Below, one piece after another: positions 51,632 to 61,856 of a DNA stretch of 64,000 bases. The DNA is from Aureimonas psammosilenae (GTDB taxonomy: Bacteria > Pseudomonadota > Alphaproteobacteria > Rhizobiales > Rhizobiaceae). Under the pieces are notes generated by a model, which was not told the DNA's origin, made no database searches, and saw only the letters and a list, made by a program, of their open reading frames with translations. The stretch spans positions 248,001 through 312,000 of the forward strand of contig NZ_WEZG01000005.1 in assembly GCF_009176975.1 (NCBI RefSeq). Reading direction: 5' to 3'. Position 1 is the stretch's first letter. Each line of letters starts with the position of its first letter. The translations under genes and the position numbers were made by a program.

Positions 51632-51731
51632 GCAACCCATCTCAAGCCGGGCAACGGACAAAGGGGCGTCCTCGAACGCCCCTTCGGTTCTCGACATCTC
51701 CTACGCTTCCAGCCGAGCATGGCTCAATCGC

Positions 51732-52355
51732 TCACCCGGCGGGAGAGGGCGCGGAAGCCAAGGGCGTTTCGGGCGTCGGGGCTGGAACCGTCGGGGCGAG
51801 CGCGTCGAGCGCAAGATTGGCGGACAAGACGTTGACGCGCGGCTCGCCCAGGATGCCGAAGGTGCGCCCGGCGGTGGCCTCGGTCACGATGCGGCCGACC
51901 GCCTCCGCGTCGATCCCGCGCGTTGCCGCGATCCGTGGCACCTGAAGCGCCGCGAAGGCGGGGGAGATGTCGGGGTCGAGGCCGCTGCCGGAGGTGGTGA
52001 TCGCGTCGCCCGGCAGGGTCGCCGCCCCCGTCGCTTGCCTCATCGCCGCCCCGTCCGCCTTCAGCCGCTCGGCGAGCTTGGCGCTGGTGGGCGCGAGATT
52101 GGTGCCGGAGGAGGCCGAAGCGTCGTAGCCGTTGCCGGCGGCGGAGGCACGCGGATGGAAGTAGCCGTCGCCCGCGAAGGACTGGCCGATCAGGGTGGAG
52201 CCGACCGCTTGTCCGTTCCGGGAGACCAAGCTGCCGCTCGCCTCTGCGGGAAACAGCGCGCCGGCGAGAACGGTCATGGCGGCGGGGTAAAGGAGGCCGA
52301 GAAGGAGGGTGAGGATGCCGAGAAGCGTAGCAACGGCGCGAAACTGCTGGATCAT
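51732..52355 (-). CDS. kdpC: Potassium-transporting ATPase subunit C
   Basis: A 207-aa subunit with one N-terminal membrane helix (LLGILTLLLGLLYPAAMTVL) and the conserved periplasmic segment GSTLIGQSFAGDGYFHPRASAAGNGYDASASSGTNLAPTS. Motif GDAITTSGSGLDPDISPAFA and the closing VNVLSANLALD are typical. It ends with an unusual Pro/Ala-rich tail of about 20 residues. It stabilises the KdpA-KdpB complex. Confidence 0.94.
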   Translation of the reverse strand: MIQQFRAVATLLGILTLLLGLLYPAAMTVLAGALFPAEASGSLVSRNGQAVGSTLIGQSFAGDGYFHPRASAAGNGYDASASSGTNLAPTSAKLAERLKADGAAMRQATGAATLPGDAITTSGSGLDPDISPAFAALQVPRIAATRGIDAEAVGRIVTEATAGRTFGILGEPRVNVLSANLALDALAPTVPAPTPETPLASAPSPAG

Positions 52356-52379
52356 GGGAAAAATCCTTCCGGAACGGGG

Positions 52380-54434
<2,055 letters not shown>

Positions 54435-54515
54435 GGAAAGGGGTTCCTTCGGAGGATCGGCGAAATGGGAAAAGGAGGTGCCGGGGCTTCCCACTGGAGA
54501 AAGCCCCGGCGGCGG

Positions 54516-56225
54516 TCAGAACGTCTTGCCGGCCAGCATCTGCACCTGTTCGGCGATGGGGCCGAGCGCGAGCGCCGGGAAGAACTGGAGCCCGCCGAGG
54601 ATCAGGATGACGCCGACGAGAAGGCCGGCGAAAAGCGGGCCGGTGGTCGGAAAGGTGCCGGCGGAAGGCGCGAGCTTCGTCTTGCCCGCCAGCGACCCGG
54701 CAATGGCCATCACCGGCACGACATAGGCGAAACGGCCGAGAAGCATGGCAAGGCCGAGCGTCGTGTTCCACCAGGGCGCGTTCGCCGACAGGCCGCCGAA
54801 GGCCGAGCCGTTGTTTCCCGCCGCCGAGCTGTAAGCGTAGTAGATCTCGGAAAGCCCGTGCGGCCCCGCATTGCCGAGCCCGGACAAGGCCGCCGGCAGC
54901 ACTGCCGAAACGGCCGAGAAACCGAGGATCGCCGTCGGCAGAACGAGAATGGCGAGCACCGCCATCTTCATTTCCTTCGCCTCGATCTTCTTGCCGAGAT
55001 ATTCCGGTGTGCGCCCCACCATCAGCCCGGCGACGAACACCGAGATGATCGCGATCACCAGCATGCCGTAGAGCCCCGAGCCGACGCCGCCCGGCAGGAT
55101 CTCGCCGAGCATGATCAGCACCATGGGCACCATGCCGCCGATCGGGGTGAAGGAGCCGTGCATGGCGTTCACCGCGCCGTCCGAAACGCCGGTGGTCACA
55201 GTCGCGAACAAGGACGAGGCGGCAAGGCCGAACCGGACCTCCTTGCCTTCCATGTTGCCGCCGGCGGGATCGAGCCCGGCGCTTGCCAGAACCGGCGTGC
55301 CGGCGGCCTCCGCCCAATAACAAACGGCGATGCCGCCCACGAGGATCACCGCCATCGCGGCAAGGATCGCGCGGGCTTGTCGCTTGTCGCCGATCAGCCG
55401 CCCGAAGGCGAAGACGAGCGCGACCGAGATCACCAGCATCTGCCAGATCGTCAGGGCGTTGGAGAGCGGCGAGGGGTTCTCGTAAGGATGGGCCGAATTG
55501 GCGTTGAAGAAGCCGCCGCCATTGGTGCCGAGCTGCTTGATCGCAAGCTGCGAAGCGACCGGGCCGAGCGCGATCCTTTGCTCCGGGCCTTCCAGCGTCT
55601 CTACGGTCGCGGCCGCCGCGAAGGTCTGCGGCGTGCCCATCGACACCTGCCAAAGGCCGGTGAGGATCGCGAGCGGCAGAAGCACGTAGATGGTCGCGCG
55701 GATGGCATCGACATAGAAATTGCCGACGTGGCGCGCGCCGGAGCGGGCGAAGGCGCGCACCAGAGCGACGGCAAGCGCCATGCCGGTCGCTGCCGACAGG
55801 AAGTTCTGCACCGTCAGGCCCGCCATCTGGCTGAGATGGCTCATCGTCGTTTCGCCGCCGTAGCTCTGCCAGTTCGTGTTGCTCACGAAGGACGCGGCCG
55901 TGTTGAAGGCGAGATGCGGCGCGAGGCCGGCAAAGCCCTGCGGGTTGAGGGGCAGAACTCCCTGAAAGCGCAGCAGCAGATAAAGAAGGAGAAAGCCGCC
56001 GGCATTGAAGGCGAGCATGGCGAGCGTATAGCCGAGCCAGCTTTGCTCCTTCTGCGGATCGATCCCCGCCACACGGCAGAAGCCGCGCTCCATGGGCCCG
56101 AGAACCGGGTCGAGAAAGGTGCGCTCGCCCGAAAAAACGCGCGCCATGAAGGCGCCGAGGGGAACGGCGCAGATGATTACGGCTGCAAGGATCGAGGCGA
56201 CCTGCAGCCAGCCAACGGAGGTCAT
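54516..56225 (-). CDS. kdpA: Potassium-transporting ATPase subunit A
   Basis: A 569-aa channel-like subunit related to SKT potassium channels. Four selectivity-like loops are seen, such as [31 protein letters not shown] and the [11 protein letters not shown] loop, with ten predicted membrane helices. It forms the potassium-selective pore of the KdpFABC pump. Confidence 0.95.
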   Translation of the reverse strand: MTSVGWLQVASILAAVIICAVPLGAFMARVFSGERTFLDPVLGPMERGFCRVAGIDPQKEQSWLGYTLAMLAFNAGGFLLLYLLLRFQGVLPLNPQGFAGLAPHLAFNTAASFVSNTNWQSYGGETTMSHLSQMAGLTVQNFLSAATGMALAVALVRAFARSGARHVGNFYVDAIRATIYVLLPLAILTGLWQVSMGTPQTFAAAATVETLEGPEQRIALGPVASQLAIKQLGTNGGGFFNANSAHPYENPSPLSNALTIWQMLVISVALVFAFGRLIGDKRQARAILAAMAVILVGGIAVCYWAEAAGTPVLASAGLDPAGGNMEGKEVRFGLAASSLFATVTTGVSDGAVNAMHGSFTPIGGMVPMVLIMLGEILPGGVGSGLYGMLVIAIISVFVAGLMVGRTPEYLGKKIEAKEMKMAVLAILVLPTAILGFSAVSAVLPAALSGLGNAGPHGLSEIYYAYSSAAGNNGSAFGGLSANAPWWNTTLGLAMLLGRFAYVVPVMAIAGSLAGKTKLAPSAGTFPTTGPLFAGLLVGVILILGGLQFFPALALGPIAEQVQMLAGKTF

Positions 56226-56250
56226 AGGAGCTCGATTTCTCGCGTGCCGC

Positions 56251-56337
56251 TCAGAACCGTTCGGGACGGACGAGCGCGAAGATCAGATAAGCGGAAAGGG
56301 CGAGTGCGACGGCAGCGCCGAGAAGGAGGTCGAGCAT
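56251..56337 (-). CDS. kdpF: KdpF small membrane subunit
   Basis: A 28-aa single-span peptide ([20 protein letters not shown] followed by RPERF), matching KdpF, including the ALVRPERF end. It stabilises the pump. It lies 25 bp before kdpA and 2 bp after the 27-aa leader ORF. Confidence 0.9.
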   Translation of the reverse strand: MLDLLLGAAVALALSAYLIFALVRPERF

Positions 56338-56339
56338 CC

Positions 56340-56423
56340 TCAAGCCTCCCCGGCAAAGCGGGCATAAAGGCCCATCAGCGCGAAGAAGCCGAGGCCGACG
56401 GCCAGATACAGAAGATCGAACAT
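56340..56423 (-). CDS. 27-aa membrane peptide upstream of kdpF
   Basis: A 27-residue ORF: FDLLYLAVGLGFFALMGLYARF then AGEA. It is a single membrane span with a strong GGAGGG ribosome-binding site 6 bp before the ATG. Similar tiny ORFs of this form precede kdpF in many proteobacteria and have no agreed name. Tight spacing to kdpF suggests translation as part of the operon; it may be another pump subunit or a translational starter. Confidence 0.65.
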   Translation of the reverse strand: MFDLLYLAVGLGFFALMGLYARFAGEA

Positions 56424-56541
56424 GCGGAACCCTCCTTTCAGGGACCGCACCTCGATTGGCGCAACCGCGCATAAAAAATCCATACGAGTTTTGGGCGGCC
56501 CGCTTCGACCTTGGCGCCAAGGATCGAAGGCAGCCTGCCGC
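56424..56541 (-). promoter_or_regulatory. kdp promoter region
   Basis: The 118-bp gap between the LysR stop and the 27-aa ORF. On the minus strand it has a T-rich run (tatggattttttat, 56471-56484), similar in character to the T-rich KdpE boxes of other bacteria, about 50-60 bp before the first start codon. The match is by composition only. Confidence 0.4.
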
Positions 56542-57435
56542 TCAGCTCATGACATAGGCCGCCAGTTCGTCGGGCGCCCCTTTCGGGAAAGCTTGCTTGA
56601 GAAGGTCGAGAAAGGCGGACACGCGGGCGCTGAGCAGTCGTCGGGACGGGTAGAGAGCCCAAAGGGCGATCTCCGACCCCTCCACGTCGCCCCATCGAAC
56701 CAGCCGGCCGCTATCCAGATCGCCGGCGACGAGCGAGATGGGAAGGCGCGCCGCGCCGACGCCCGCGCGCACGGCGTCGCGAACCATGATCAGCGACGAC
56801 AAACGAAGAACCGGCTCGATCGCGATCGGCACCCGCCCGTCCGGCGTGGCGACGTCCCACACCCCCTTCGGGTCGCCCGACCCACGGACAACCACCGGAA
56901 CGATCCCGTCCCGCCCGGAACGGGCAAGGGCAGGACTCGCCACGACCACCAAGCGGTCCCGCAGGAAGGCGCGGCCGACGAGGCTTTCGTCGGGTGCCGG
57001 GTTCACGCGGATCACGAGGTCGTAGCCTTCCTCGATCATGTCAACGGCCCGGTCGTCGGTTGTCACTTCCAAACGAACTTCGGGGTGCCGCAAGGCGAAT
57101 TCCGCGGCCAGCCGGCCCATGGCCGTTTGCGAAAACAGAAGCGGCGCGCTGACCCGAAGGCGGCCGCGCACCGTGCCGCCGCCGGAAGCGATCGCGGCGG
57201 CGGTCTCGTCGAGTTCCGACAGAAGCGCGGCGGTCCGCTCGAACAGCGCCCGGCCTTCCTCGGTGAGCTTCGATTGCCGGCCGCCGCGCTCGAACAAGCG
57301 CAGATCGAGAGCCGCTTCCAGTTCCGCCACCCGCCGCGACAGGGTCGCCTTGGGACGCCCTGCGGCGCGGGCGGCTTTCCCGAACCCGCCATGCCGGGCC
57401 ACGAGGTTGAAGTCGGCGAGAGCGAGGAGATCCAT
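56542..57435 (-). CDS. LysR family transcriptional regulator
   Basis: A 297-aa regulator. The helix-turn-helix is DFNLVARHGGFGKAARAAGRPKATLSRRVAELEAALDLRLFERGGRQSKLTEEG and the ligand domain starts at VRGRLRVSAPLLFSQTAMGRLAAEFALRHPEVRLEV. The start at 57435 (Met-Asp-Leu-Leu) fits family length; a Met 11 codons earlier is possible. It diverges from the NmrA-like gene, its probable target. Confidence 0.9.
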   Translation of the reverse strand: MDLLALADFNLVARHGGFGKAARAAGRPKATLSRRVAELEAALDLRLFERGGRQSKLTEEGRALFERTAALLSELDETAAAIASGGGTVRGRLRVSAPLLFSQTAMGRLAAEFALRHPEVRLEVTTDDRAVDMIEEGYDLVIRVNPAPDESLVGRAFLRDRLVVVASPALARSGRDGIVPVVVRGSGDPKGVWDVATPDGRVPIAIEPVLRLSSLIMVRDAVRAGVGAARLPISLVAGDLDSGRLVRWGDVEGSEIALWALYPSRRLLSARVSAFLDLLKQAFPKGAPDELAAYVMS

Positions 57436-57473
57436 GTGTTCCACCAGCGAGACGGTCCGTCCCAACATAGCGT

Positions 57474-57483
57474 CTATCGATAG
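57474..57483. promoter_or_regulatory. Palindrome between LysR and NmrA-like genes
   Basis: A perfect 10-bp palindrome, ctatcgatag, in the 106-bp divergent gap. It is a plausible LysR recognition core, though short. Confidence 0.35.
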
Positions 57484-57541
57484 TTCTGTGGATCACTAAC
57501 TTCGGGATCAGCCAGATGGCTCGAACCAAGGAGTGACTCCC

Positions 57542-58405
57542 ATGACCATTCTCGTCACCGGTGCCACCGGCCGTGTCGGCCGCCATGTCGTCGATGAACT
57601 CGTCCGGCGCGGCGCGGGCGTGCGCGTTCTGACACGCGATTCCGCCAAGGCCGATTTTGCCGCCGGCATCGACGTCGTGAAAGGCGACCTTCTCGATATA
57701 GACGCGCTGCGCAGCGCCTTTTCCGGCGTTTCGACGCTCTTTCTTCTGAACGCGGTGACGGGCGACGAATTCACGCAAGCGATCATCGCTTTGAACATCG
57801 CCCGCGAAAGCGGGGTCGATCGCGTCGTCTACCTTTCGGTGTTCGATGCCGACCGCGCCGTCAACGTTCCGCATTTCGCGGTGAAGTTCGGCGCGGAGCG
57901 GATGCTGGAAGCATTCGGCTTCGGCGCCACGATCCTGCGCCCCGCCTACTTCATCGACAACGAGGTGATGGTGAAGGACGTCATTCTCCAGCATGGCGTC
58001 TACCCGATGCCGATCGGGCCGAAGGGCGTCGCCATGGTGGACGCGCGCGACATCGCCGAGGTCGCGGCGATCGAACTGATCCGCCGCGAAGGGGCCGCGG
58101 AAAAGCTGCCGAACGAGACCATCAACCTCGTCGGCCCCGACACTCTGACCGGCGCGGACGTGGCGGCGATCTGGGCCGACGTTCTGGGGCGCCCGGTCGT
58201 TTATGGCGGCGACGATCCGAGCGGGTTCGAAGCGAACATGGCGAGCTTCATGCCCCGGTGGACAGCCTACGAGATGCGCCTGATGGCCGAGCGCTATGTC
58301 AGCGACGGCATGATTCCGAACCAGGGCGACCGTGAGCGCCTGACGGGCATCCTTGGCCGCCCGTTGCATTCCTATCGCGACTTCGCGGCTGCGCTCGCAG
58401 GCTGA
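57542..58405 (+). CDS. NmrA-like NAD(P)-binding oxidoreductase
   Basis: A 287-aa atypical SDR. The cofactor motif TILVTGATGRVGRHVVDELVRRG is followed by the NmrA-like pattern TRD and GDLLD. No YxxxK active site is evident; VYLSVFDAD and AERMLEAFGFGATILRPAYFIDN are conserved positions in the NmrA/QOR2 group, which acts as redox sensors or quinone reductases. Start at 57542 follows AAGGAG. The LysR gene is divergent. Confidence 0.85.
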   Translation: MTILVTGATGRVGRHVVDELVRRGAGVRVLTRDSAKADFAAGIDVVKGDLLDIDALRSAFSGVSTLFLLNAVTGDEFTQAIIALNIARESGVDRVVYLSVFDADRAVNVPHFAVKFGAERMLEAFGFGATILRPAYFIDNEVMVKDVILQHGVYPMPIGPKGVAMVDARDIAEVAAIELIRREGAAEKLPNETINLVGPDTLTGADVAAIWADVLGRPVVYGGDDPSGFEANMASFMPRWTAYEMRLMAERYVSDGMIPNQGDRERLTGILGRPLHSYRDFAAALAG

Positions 58406-58552
58406 GGGCTGCTGCGACAAGCGTCTCGTGTTCCATGGATCGGTGAGGCTTCATCAAGATGCTTTGATGTCGCCGTGGTTTTCGAACGGGCGCACCGGCC
58501 CTAGCTCAGGGGTCGAAGCCGGGCATTCCGGCCGTGTGACGGAGCAAGATGT
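58406..58552 (+). promoter_or_regulatory. Upstream region of the pqq operon
   Basis: A 147-bp gap that should contain the pqqA promoter. No clear -35/-10 pair was found; a GGAG ribosome-binding site lies at 58541-58544. A GC-rich inverted stretch (gccgggcattccggcc, about 58519-58534) may form a small stem. Confidence 0.35.
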
Positions 58553-58660
58553 ATGACCAAGTCCTGGAAGAAACCCGAGATGTGTCAGGTGGCTGCCGGT
58601 TTCGAGATCACCCGCTATGCGCCGGCCGAGATCGCGGTTCGCAAGGACGCCAAGAAGTAA
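58553..58660 (+). CDS. pqqA: PQQ precursor peptide PqqA
   Basis: A 35-aa peptide with the invariant Glu-x3-Tyr pair (FEITRYAPAE, Glu18 and Tyr22) whose side chains become the PQQ ring system. The N-terminal WKKPE motif, used for recognition by PqqD and PqqE, is present. GGAG sits 8 bp before the ATG. The rest of the pathway follows on the same strand. Confidence 0.92.
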   Translation: MTKSWKKPEMCQVAAGFEITRYAPAEIAVRKDAKK

Positions 58661-58681
58661 GGAGCCGTAAGGCTCGTTCCG

Positions 58682-58715
58682 ACGGCTCGCCGCACGCGCG
58701 GCGGGCCGTTTCGTT
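58682..58715 (+). terminator. Attenuator-like hairpin between pqqA and pqqB
   Basis: A 12-bp stem (58682-58693 with 58698-58709, one G-U pair) capped by the 4-nt loop acgc and followed by tttcgtt. It lies 21 bp after the pqqA stop and 20 bp before the pqqB start. It is the strongest terminator-like structure seen in the window. Partial termination here would yield much more pqqA than pqqBCDE message. Confidence 0.7.
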
Positions 58716-58735
58716 GCAAGGGAAGCGGATATGAC

Positions 58736-59668
58736 GTGCGACTGAAGATCCTGGGATCGGCCGCCGGCGGGGGCTTCCCGCAATGGAACTGCAACTATCG
58801 CCTCAGCCGCGCCGCGCGCGCCGGCGATGGCGGGGTCCAACCACGCCTCCAGTCGAGCTTGGCGGCGAGCGCCGGCGACGATCGGGGCTGGGTGCTGTTC
58901 AACGCCTCGCCCGATATCCGCCAGCAGATCAGCGATACGCCGGAACTCCAGCCCGCCGCGGACGCGCCCTTGCGTTCGACGCCGATCCGGGCCGTGGTGC
59001 TGACGAACGCGGATGTCGATCATCTGGCCGGGCTCCTTTCGCTTCGCGAGCGGCAGGCTTTCCATCTTTATGCCACGGCGCGCGTGCTCGATGTCCTGGC
59101 GGAGAATCCGATCTTTCGCGTGCTGGACCCGGCCTATGTGCGGCGACTGCCGGTGACGCTCGACCGGCCCTTCGCGGTCGAGGGACCGGACGGTGCGACG
59201 GGGCTGACCGCAGAACTCTTCGCGGTGCCCGGCAAGGTCGCGCTGTTTCTGGAAACGGGTGCGGCGGCGGCGGATTTCGAGGCCGACCCGGAGGATACGG
59301 TGGGCGTGCGCATCACCGACGCCGGTGGTCGCTCCGCCTTCTACGTGCCGGGCTGCGCCCGCGTCGATCCCGCGCTCCTTCACCGGATCGAGGATGGCGA
59401 TGCGCTTCTGTTCGACGGCACCGTGTTCACCGACCGCGAGATGGCGGAAGCCGGCGTCGGCGAGAAGACCGGCCGGCGCATGGGCCATCTACCGATCGCC
59501 GACGAGGACGGATCGCTCCAAGCCCTGGCCTCGGCAGGGATCGCGCGGCGCGTGTTCGTTCACATCAACAACACCAACCCGATCCTCGACCAGCGCTCAC
59601 CCGAGCGGCGCGTCGTGGAGGAGGCCGGCTGGGAGGTCGCGTTCGACGGCATGGAGATCGCCCTGTGA
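58736..59668 (+). CDS. pqqB: PQQ biosynthesis protein PqqB
   Basis: A 310-aa metallo-beta-lactamase-fold protein that hydroxylates tyrosine in PQQ formation. The start motif LKILGSAAGGGFPQWNCNYR is diagnostic, and the metal motif reads TNADVDHLAGL as usual for PqqB. Enterobacterial PqqB continues the first motif as CNCxxC; here the later Cys residues are absent. GTG at 58736 is used; an ATG just upstream is out of frame and closed at once. It overlaps pqqC by 4 bp. Confidence 0.94.
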   Translation: MRLKILGSAAGGGFPQWNCNYRLSRAARAGDGGVQPRLQSSLAASAGDDRGWVLFNASPDIRQQISDTPELQPAADAPLRSTPIRAVVLTNADVDHLAGLLSLRERQAFHLYATARVLDVLAENPIFRVLDPAYVRRLPVTLDRPFAVEGPDGATGLTAELFAVPGKVALFLETGAAAADFEADPEDTVGVRITDAGGRSAFYVPGCARVDPALLHRIEDGDALLFDGTVFTDREMAEAGVGEKTGRRMGHLPIADEDGSLQALASAGIARRVFVHINNTNPILDQRSPERRVVEEAGWEVAFDGMEIAL

Positions 59669-60420
59669 CCCCCGACTTCCGCCTCGACCGCACGCTTGCC
59701 GCCGCCGAACTCGAGGACGTTCTGCGGCAGGTCGGGGCCGAGCGCTACCATATCCGCCACCCGTTCCACCGGCTGATGGTGGAGGGACGCCTGACGCGCG
59801 AACAGATGCAGGCCTGGGCGCTGAACCGCTACTGCTATCAGGCGGTGATCCCGCGCAAGGATGCGATCATCCTGTCGCGGATCGAGGATCGGGCGCTGCG
59901 TCTCTCGTGGCGCGAGCGCATCCTCGACCATGATGGCGACGGCGCGTCGCCCGGCGGGATCGAGCGCTGGATGCGGCTCGCCACCGGCCTTGGCCTCGAT
60001 GCGCAAACCGTCGCCTCGCAGCGACTGGCACTGCCCGCGACGCGCTTCTGCGTCGGCGCCTACCTCACGCTGGTGGAGAAGCGCACGCTTTTGGAGGCCA
60101 TCGCCTCCTCGCTGACGGAGATGTTCTCGCCAGAGGTGATCGGCGAGCGCGTGTCGGCCATTCTGGAACGCTACCCCTATGTCGACGCCGATACGCTCGA
60201 CTATTTCACGCCCCGCCTCGCCCAAGCGCCCCGCGATGTCGACGTGGCGCTCGCCTATGTCCGCGAGCACGCCCGCACGATGGAGACGCAGCAGCTCGTG
60301 GTGGATGCGTTGATCGCCAAGTGCGAGATCCTGTGGACGATGCTGGACGCCCTTTATTTCAGCTATGTCGAGCCCGGCATCACACCGCCGGGCGCCTTCG
60401 CGCCGGAAGCGGGCCGATGA
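59665..60420 (+). CDS. pqqC: Pyrroloquinoline-quinone synthase PqqC
   Basis: A 251-aa all-helical cofactor-free oxidase that performs the last ring closure and eight-electron oxidation to PQQ. Family motifs YHIRHPFHRLMVEGRLT, ALNRYCYQAVIPRKDA, RILDHDG and DYFTPRLAQAPRDVDVAL are present. Its GTG start overlaps the pqqB stop (GTGA) and its stop overlaps pqqD (ATGA). Confidence 0.95.
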   Translation: MTPDFRLDRTLAAAELEDVLRQVGAERYHIRHPFHRLMVEGRLTREQMQAWALNRYCYQAVIPRKDAIILSRIEDRALRLSWRERILDHDGDGASPGGIERWMRLATGLGLDAQTVASQRLALPATRFCVGAYLTLVEKRTLLEAIASSLTEMFSPEVIGERVSAILERYPYVDADTLDYFTPRLAQAPRDVDVALAYVREHARTMETQQLVVDALIAKCEILWTMLDALYFSYVEPGITPPGAFAPEAGR

Positions 60421-60713
60421 GAACGCCGCCCGAGCGCCCGCTCGCCGGCGTGTCCTCGCGCCCCGCGCTGCCGCGCCATGTCCGGATGCATTTCGACCCG
60501 CATCGCGGGGCCTGGGCTCTCCTGTCGCCGGAAAAGGTGCTGTGGCCGGACGAGATCAGCCTCGCGATCCTGCGCCGCTGCGACGGCCGCTCCGAGGCGG
60601 GGACGATCGCGCGCGAGCTTGCGCTGGAATACGAGGCGGACGAAGCCGAGGTGCGCGCCGATGTCCTTGCCTTCCTTCAGGACTGGAGCGACCGCATGGT
60701 GGTGCGGCTGTGA
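60417..60713 (+). CDS. pqqD: PQQ biosynthesis chaperone PqqD
   Basis: A 98-aa RiPP-recognition protein that binds PqqA and delivers it to PqqE. The family core is visible: RHVRMHFDPHRGAWALLSPEKVLWPDEISLAILRRCDG, then AEVRADVLAFLQDWSDRMVV. It overlaps both neighbours by 4 bp. Confidence 0.94.
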   Translation: MRTPPERPLAGVSSRPALPRHVRMHFDPHRGAWALLSPEKVLWPDEISLAILRRCDGRSEAGTIARELALEYEADEAEVRADVLAFLQDWSDRMVVRL

Positions 60714-61819
60714 GCGAAACGAACCCGAGCCTTCCGATCGGCATCCTCGCTGAACTCACCCATCGCTGCACGCTGCAATGCGCCTACTGCTCCAACCCTG
60801 TGGAGCTTCTGAAGGCCGACCGGGAACTCGCCACCGAGGCTTGGGTCTCGATCTTCAACCAGGCCGCCGATCTCGGTATCCTGCAAGTGCATCTTTCCGG
60901 CGGCGAGCCGATGCTGCGGCGCGACCTGCCCGAACTCGTGGGCGTGCTTGCTTCGCGCGGGGTTTATTCCAACCTCATCACGGCCGGGGTCGGGGTGGAC
61001 GCGCGAACGCTCGCGCCTTTGGCGGCGGCTGGGCTCGACCACGTCCAGATCTCGTTCCAGGGCGCGAAGCCCGAAACCACGGAACTGATCGGCCGTCTCA
61101 AGGGAGGCCACGAGCGCAAGCTCATTGCGGCCCGCGCCGTGCGCGCGGCCGGCCTGCCGCTCACCGTCAACGCGCCCATCCATCGGCGCAATATCGACGA
61201 GGTCGAACTCTTCATCGAGCTGGCGCTGGAGCTCGGCGCCGAGCGGTTGGAGATCGCCAATGTCCAGTATTACGGCTGGGCGCTTTTGAACCGTGCGGCG
61301 CTGATGCCTTCGCGAGAGGCGGTGGAACGGCAGATCGCGGTGGTGGAAGCGGCGCGCGCTTCGCTGCGCGGGGTGCTGGCGATCGACTTCGTCGCGCCCG
61401 ACTATTATGCGCGCTACCCCAAAGCCTGCATGGGCGGTTGGGCGCGCGATGCCTTCATGATCACGCCCGATGGCACGGCGATGCCCTGCCACGGCGCGGC
61501 GTCGATCCCCCATCTTGCTTTCGACAACGCCGCCCGCACGCCGCTCGCCGACATCTGGCACCGTTCCCCCGCCTTCGAGGCCTATCGCGGAACGAGCTGG
61601 ATGAAGGACCCTTGCCGAAGCTGCGAACGGCGCGAGATCGATTTCGGCGGCTGTCGTTGTCAGGCGATGATGCTGGCTGGGGACGCTGCCGCGACCGATC
61701 CGGCCTGCTCGCTGTCGCCGCTGCACGGCCGGGTCTCGGACCTGGCACGCATCGAGGCTGCGGCGCGGTCCGAAGAGGTCCGCCATAGACGCATCGGTGC
61801 CGCCACGGAGCCGGCATGA
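60710..61819 (+). CDS. pqqE: Radical SAM enzyme PqqE
   Basis: A 369-aa radical SAM protein that joins the Glu and Tyr of PqqA. The SAM cluster motif is Cys20-x3-Cys24-x2-Cys27. The C-terminal SPASM cysteines are in ACMGGWARD, AMPCHGAA, DPCRSCERREIDFGGCRCQ and DPACSLSP. GTG start overlaps pqqD. It closes the pqqABCDE operon; no pqqF protease gene is adjacent. Confidence 0.95.
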   Translation: MSETNPSLPIGILAELTHRCTLQCAYCSNPVELLKADRELATEAWVSIFNQAADLGILQVHLSGGEPMLRRDLPELVGVLASRGVYSNLITAGVGVDARTLAPLAAAGLDHVQISFQGAKPETTELIGRLKGGHERKLIAARAVRAAGLPLTVNAPIHRRNIDEVELFIELALELGAERLEIANVQYYGWALLNRAALMPSREAVERQIAVVEAARASLRGVLAIDFVAPDYYARYPKACMGGWARDAFMITPDGTAMPCHGAASIPHLAFDNAARTPLADIWHRSPAFEAYRGTSWMKDPCRSCERREIDFGGCRCQAMMLAGDAAATDPACSLSPLHGRVSDLARIEAAARSEEVRHRRIGAATEPA

Positions 61820-61856
61820 GGCATGTGCCCCGCTGATCGTGGGGGAAGGGTAGACC

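Noticed and set aside
51653-51731. Upstream extension of KdpD by about 20 residues (start at 51697)
   Set aside because: The extension is not typical of KdpD, and the Met at 51631 gives the usual length immediately before the conserved N-terminal domain.
58500-58552. tRNA-like words (ggtcgaagcc, ctagctcaggggtcgaag) before pqqA
   Set aside because: No acceptor stem, anticodon arm or correct spacing can be built; it is probably chance in GC-rich DNA.
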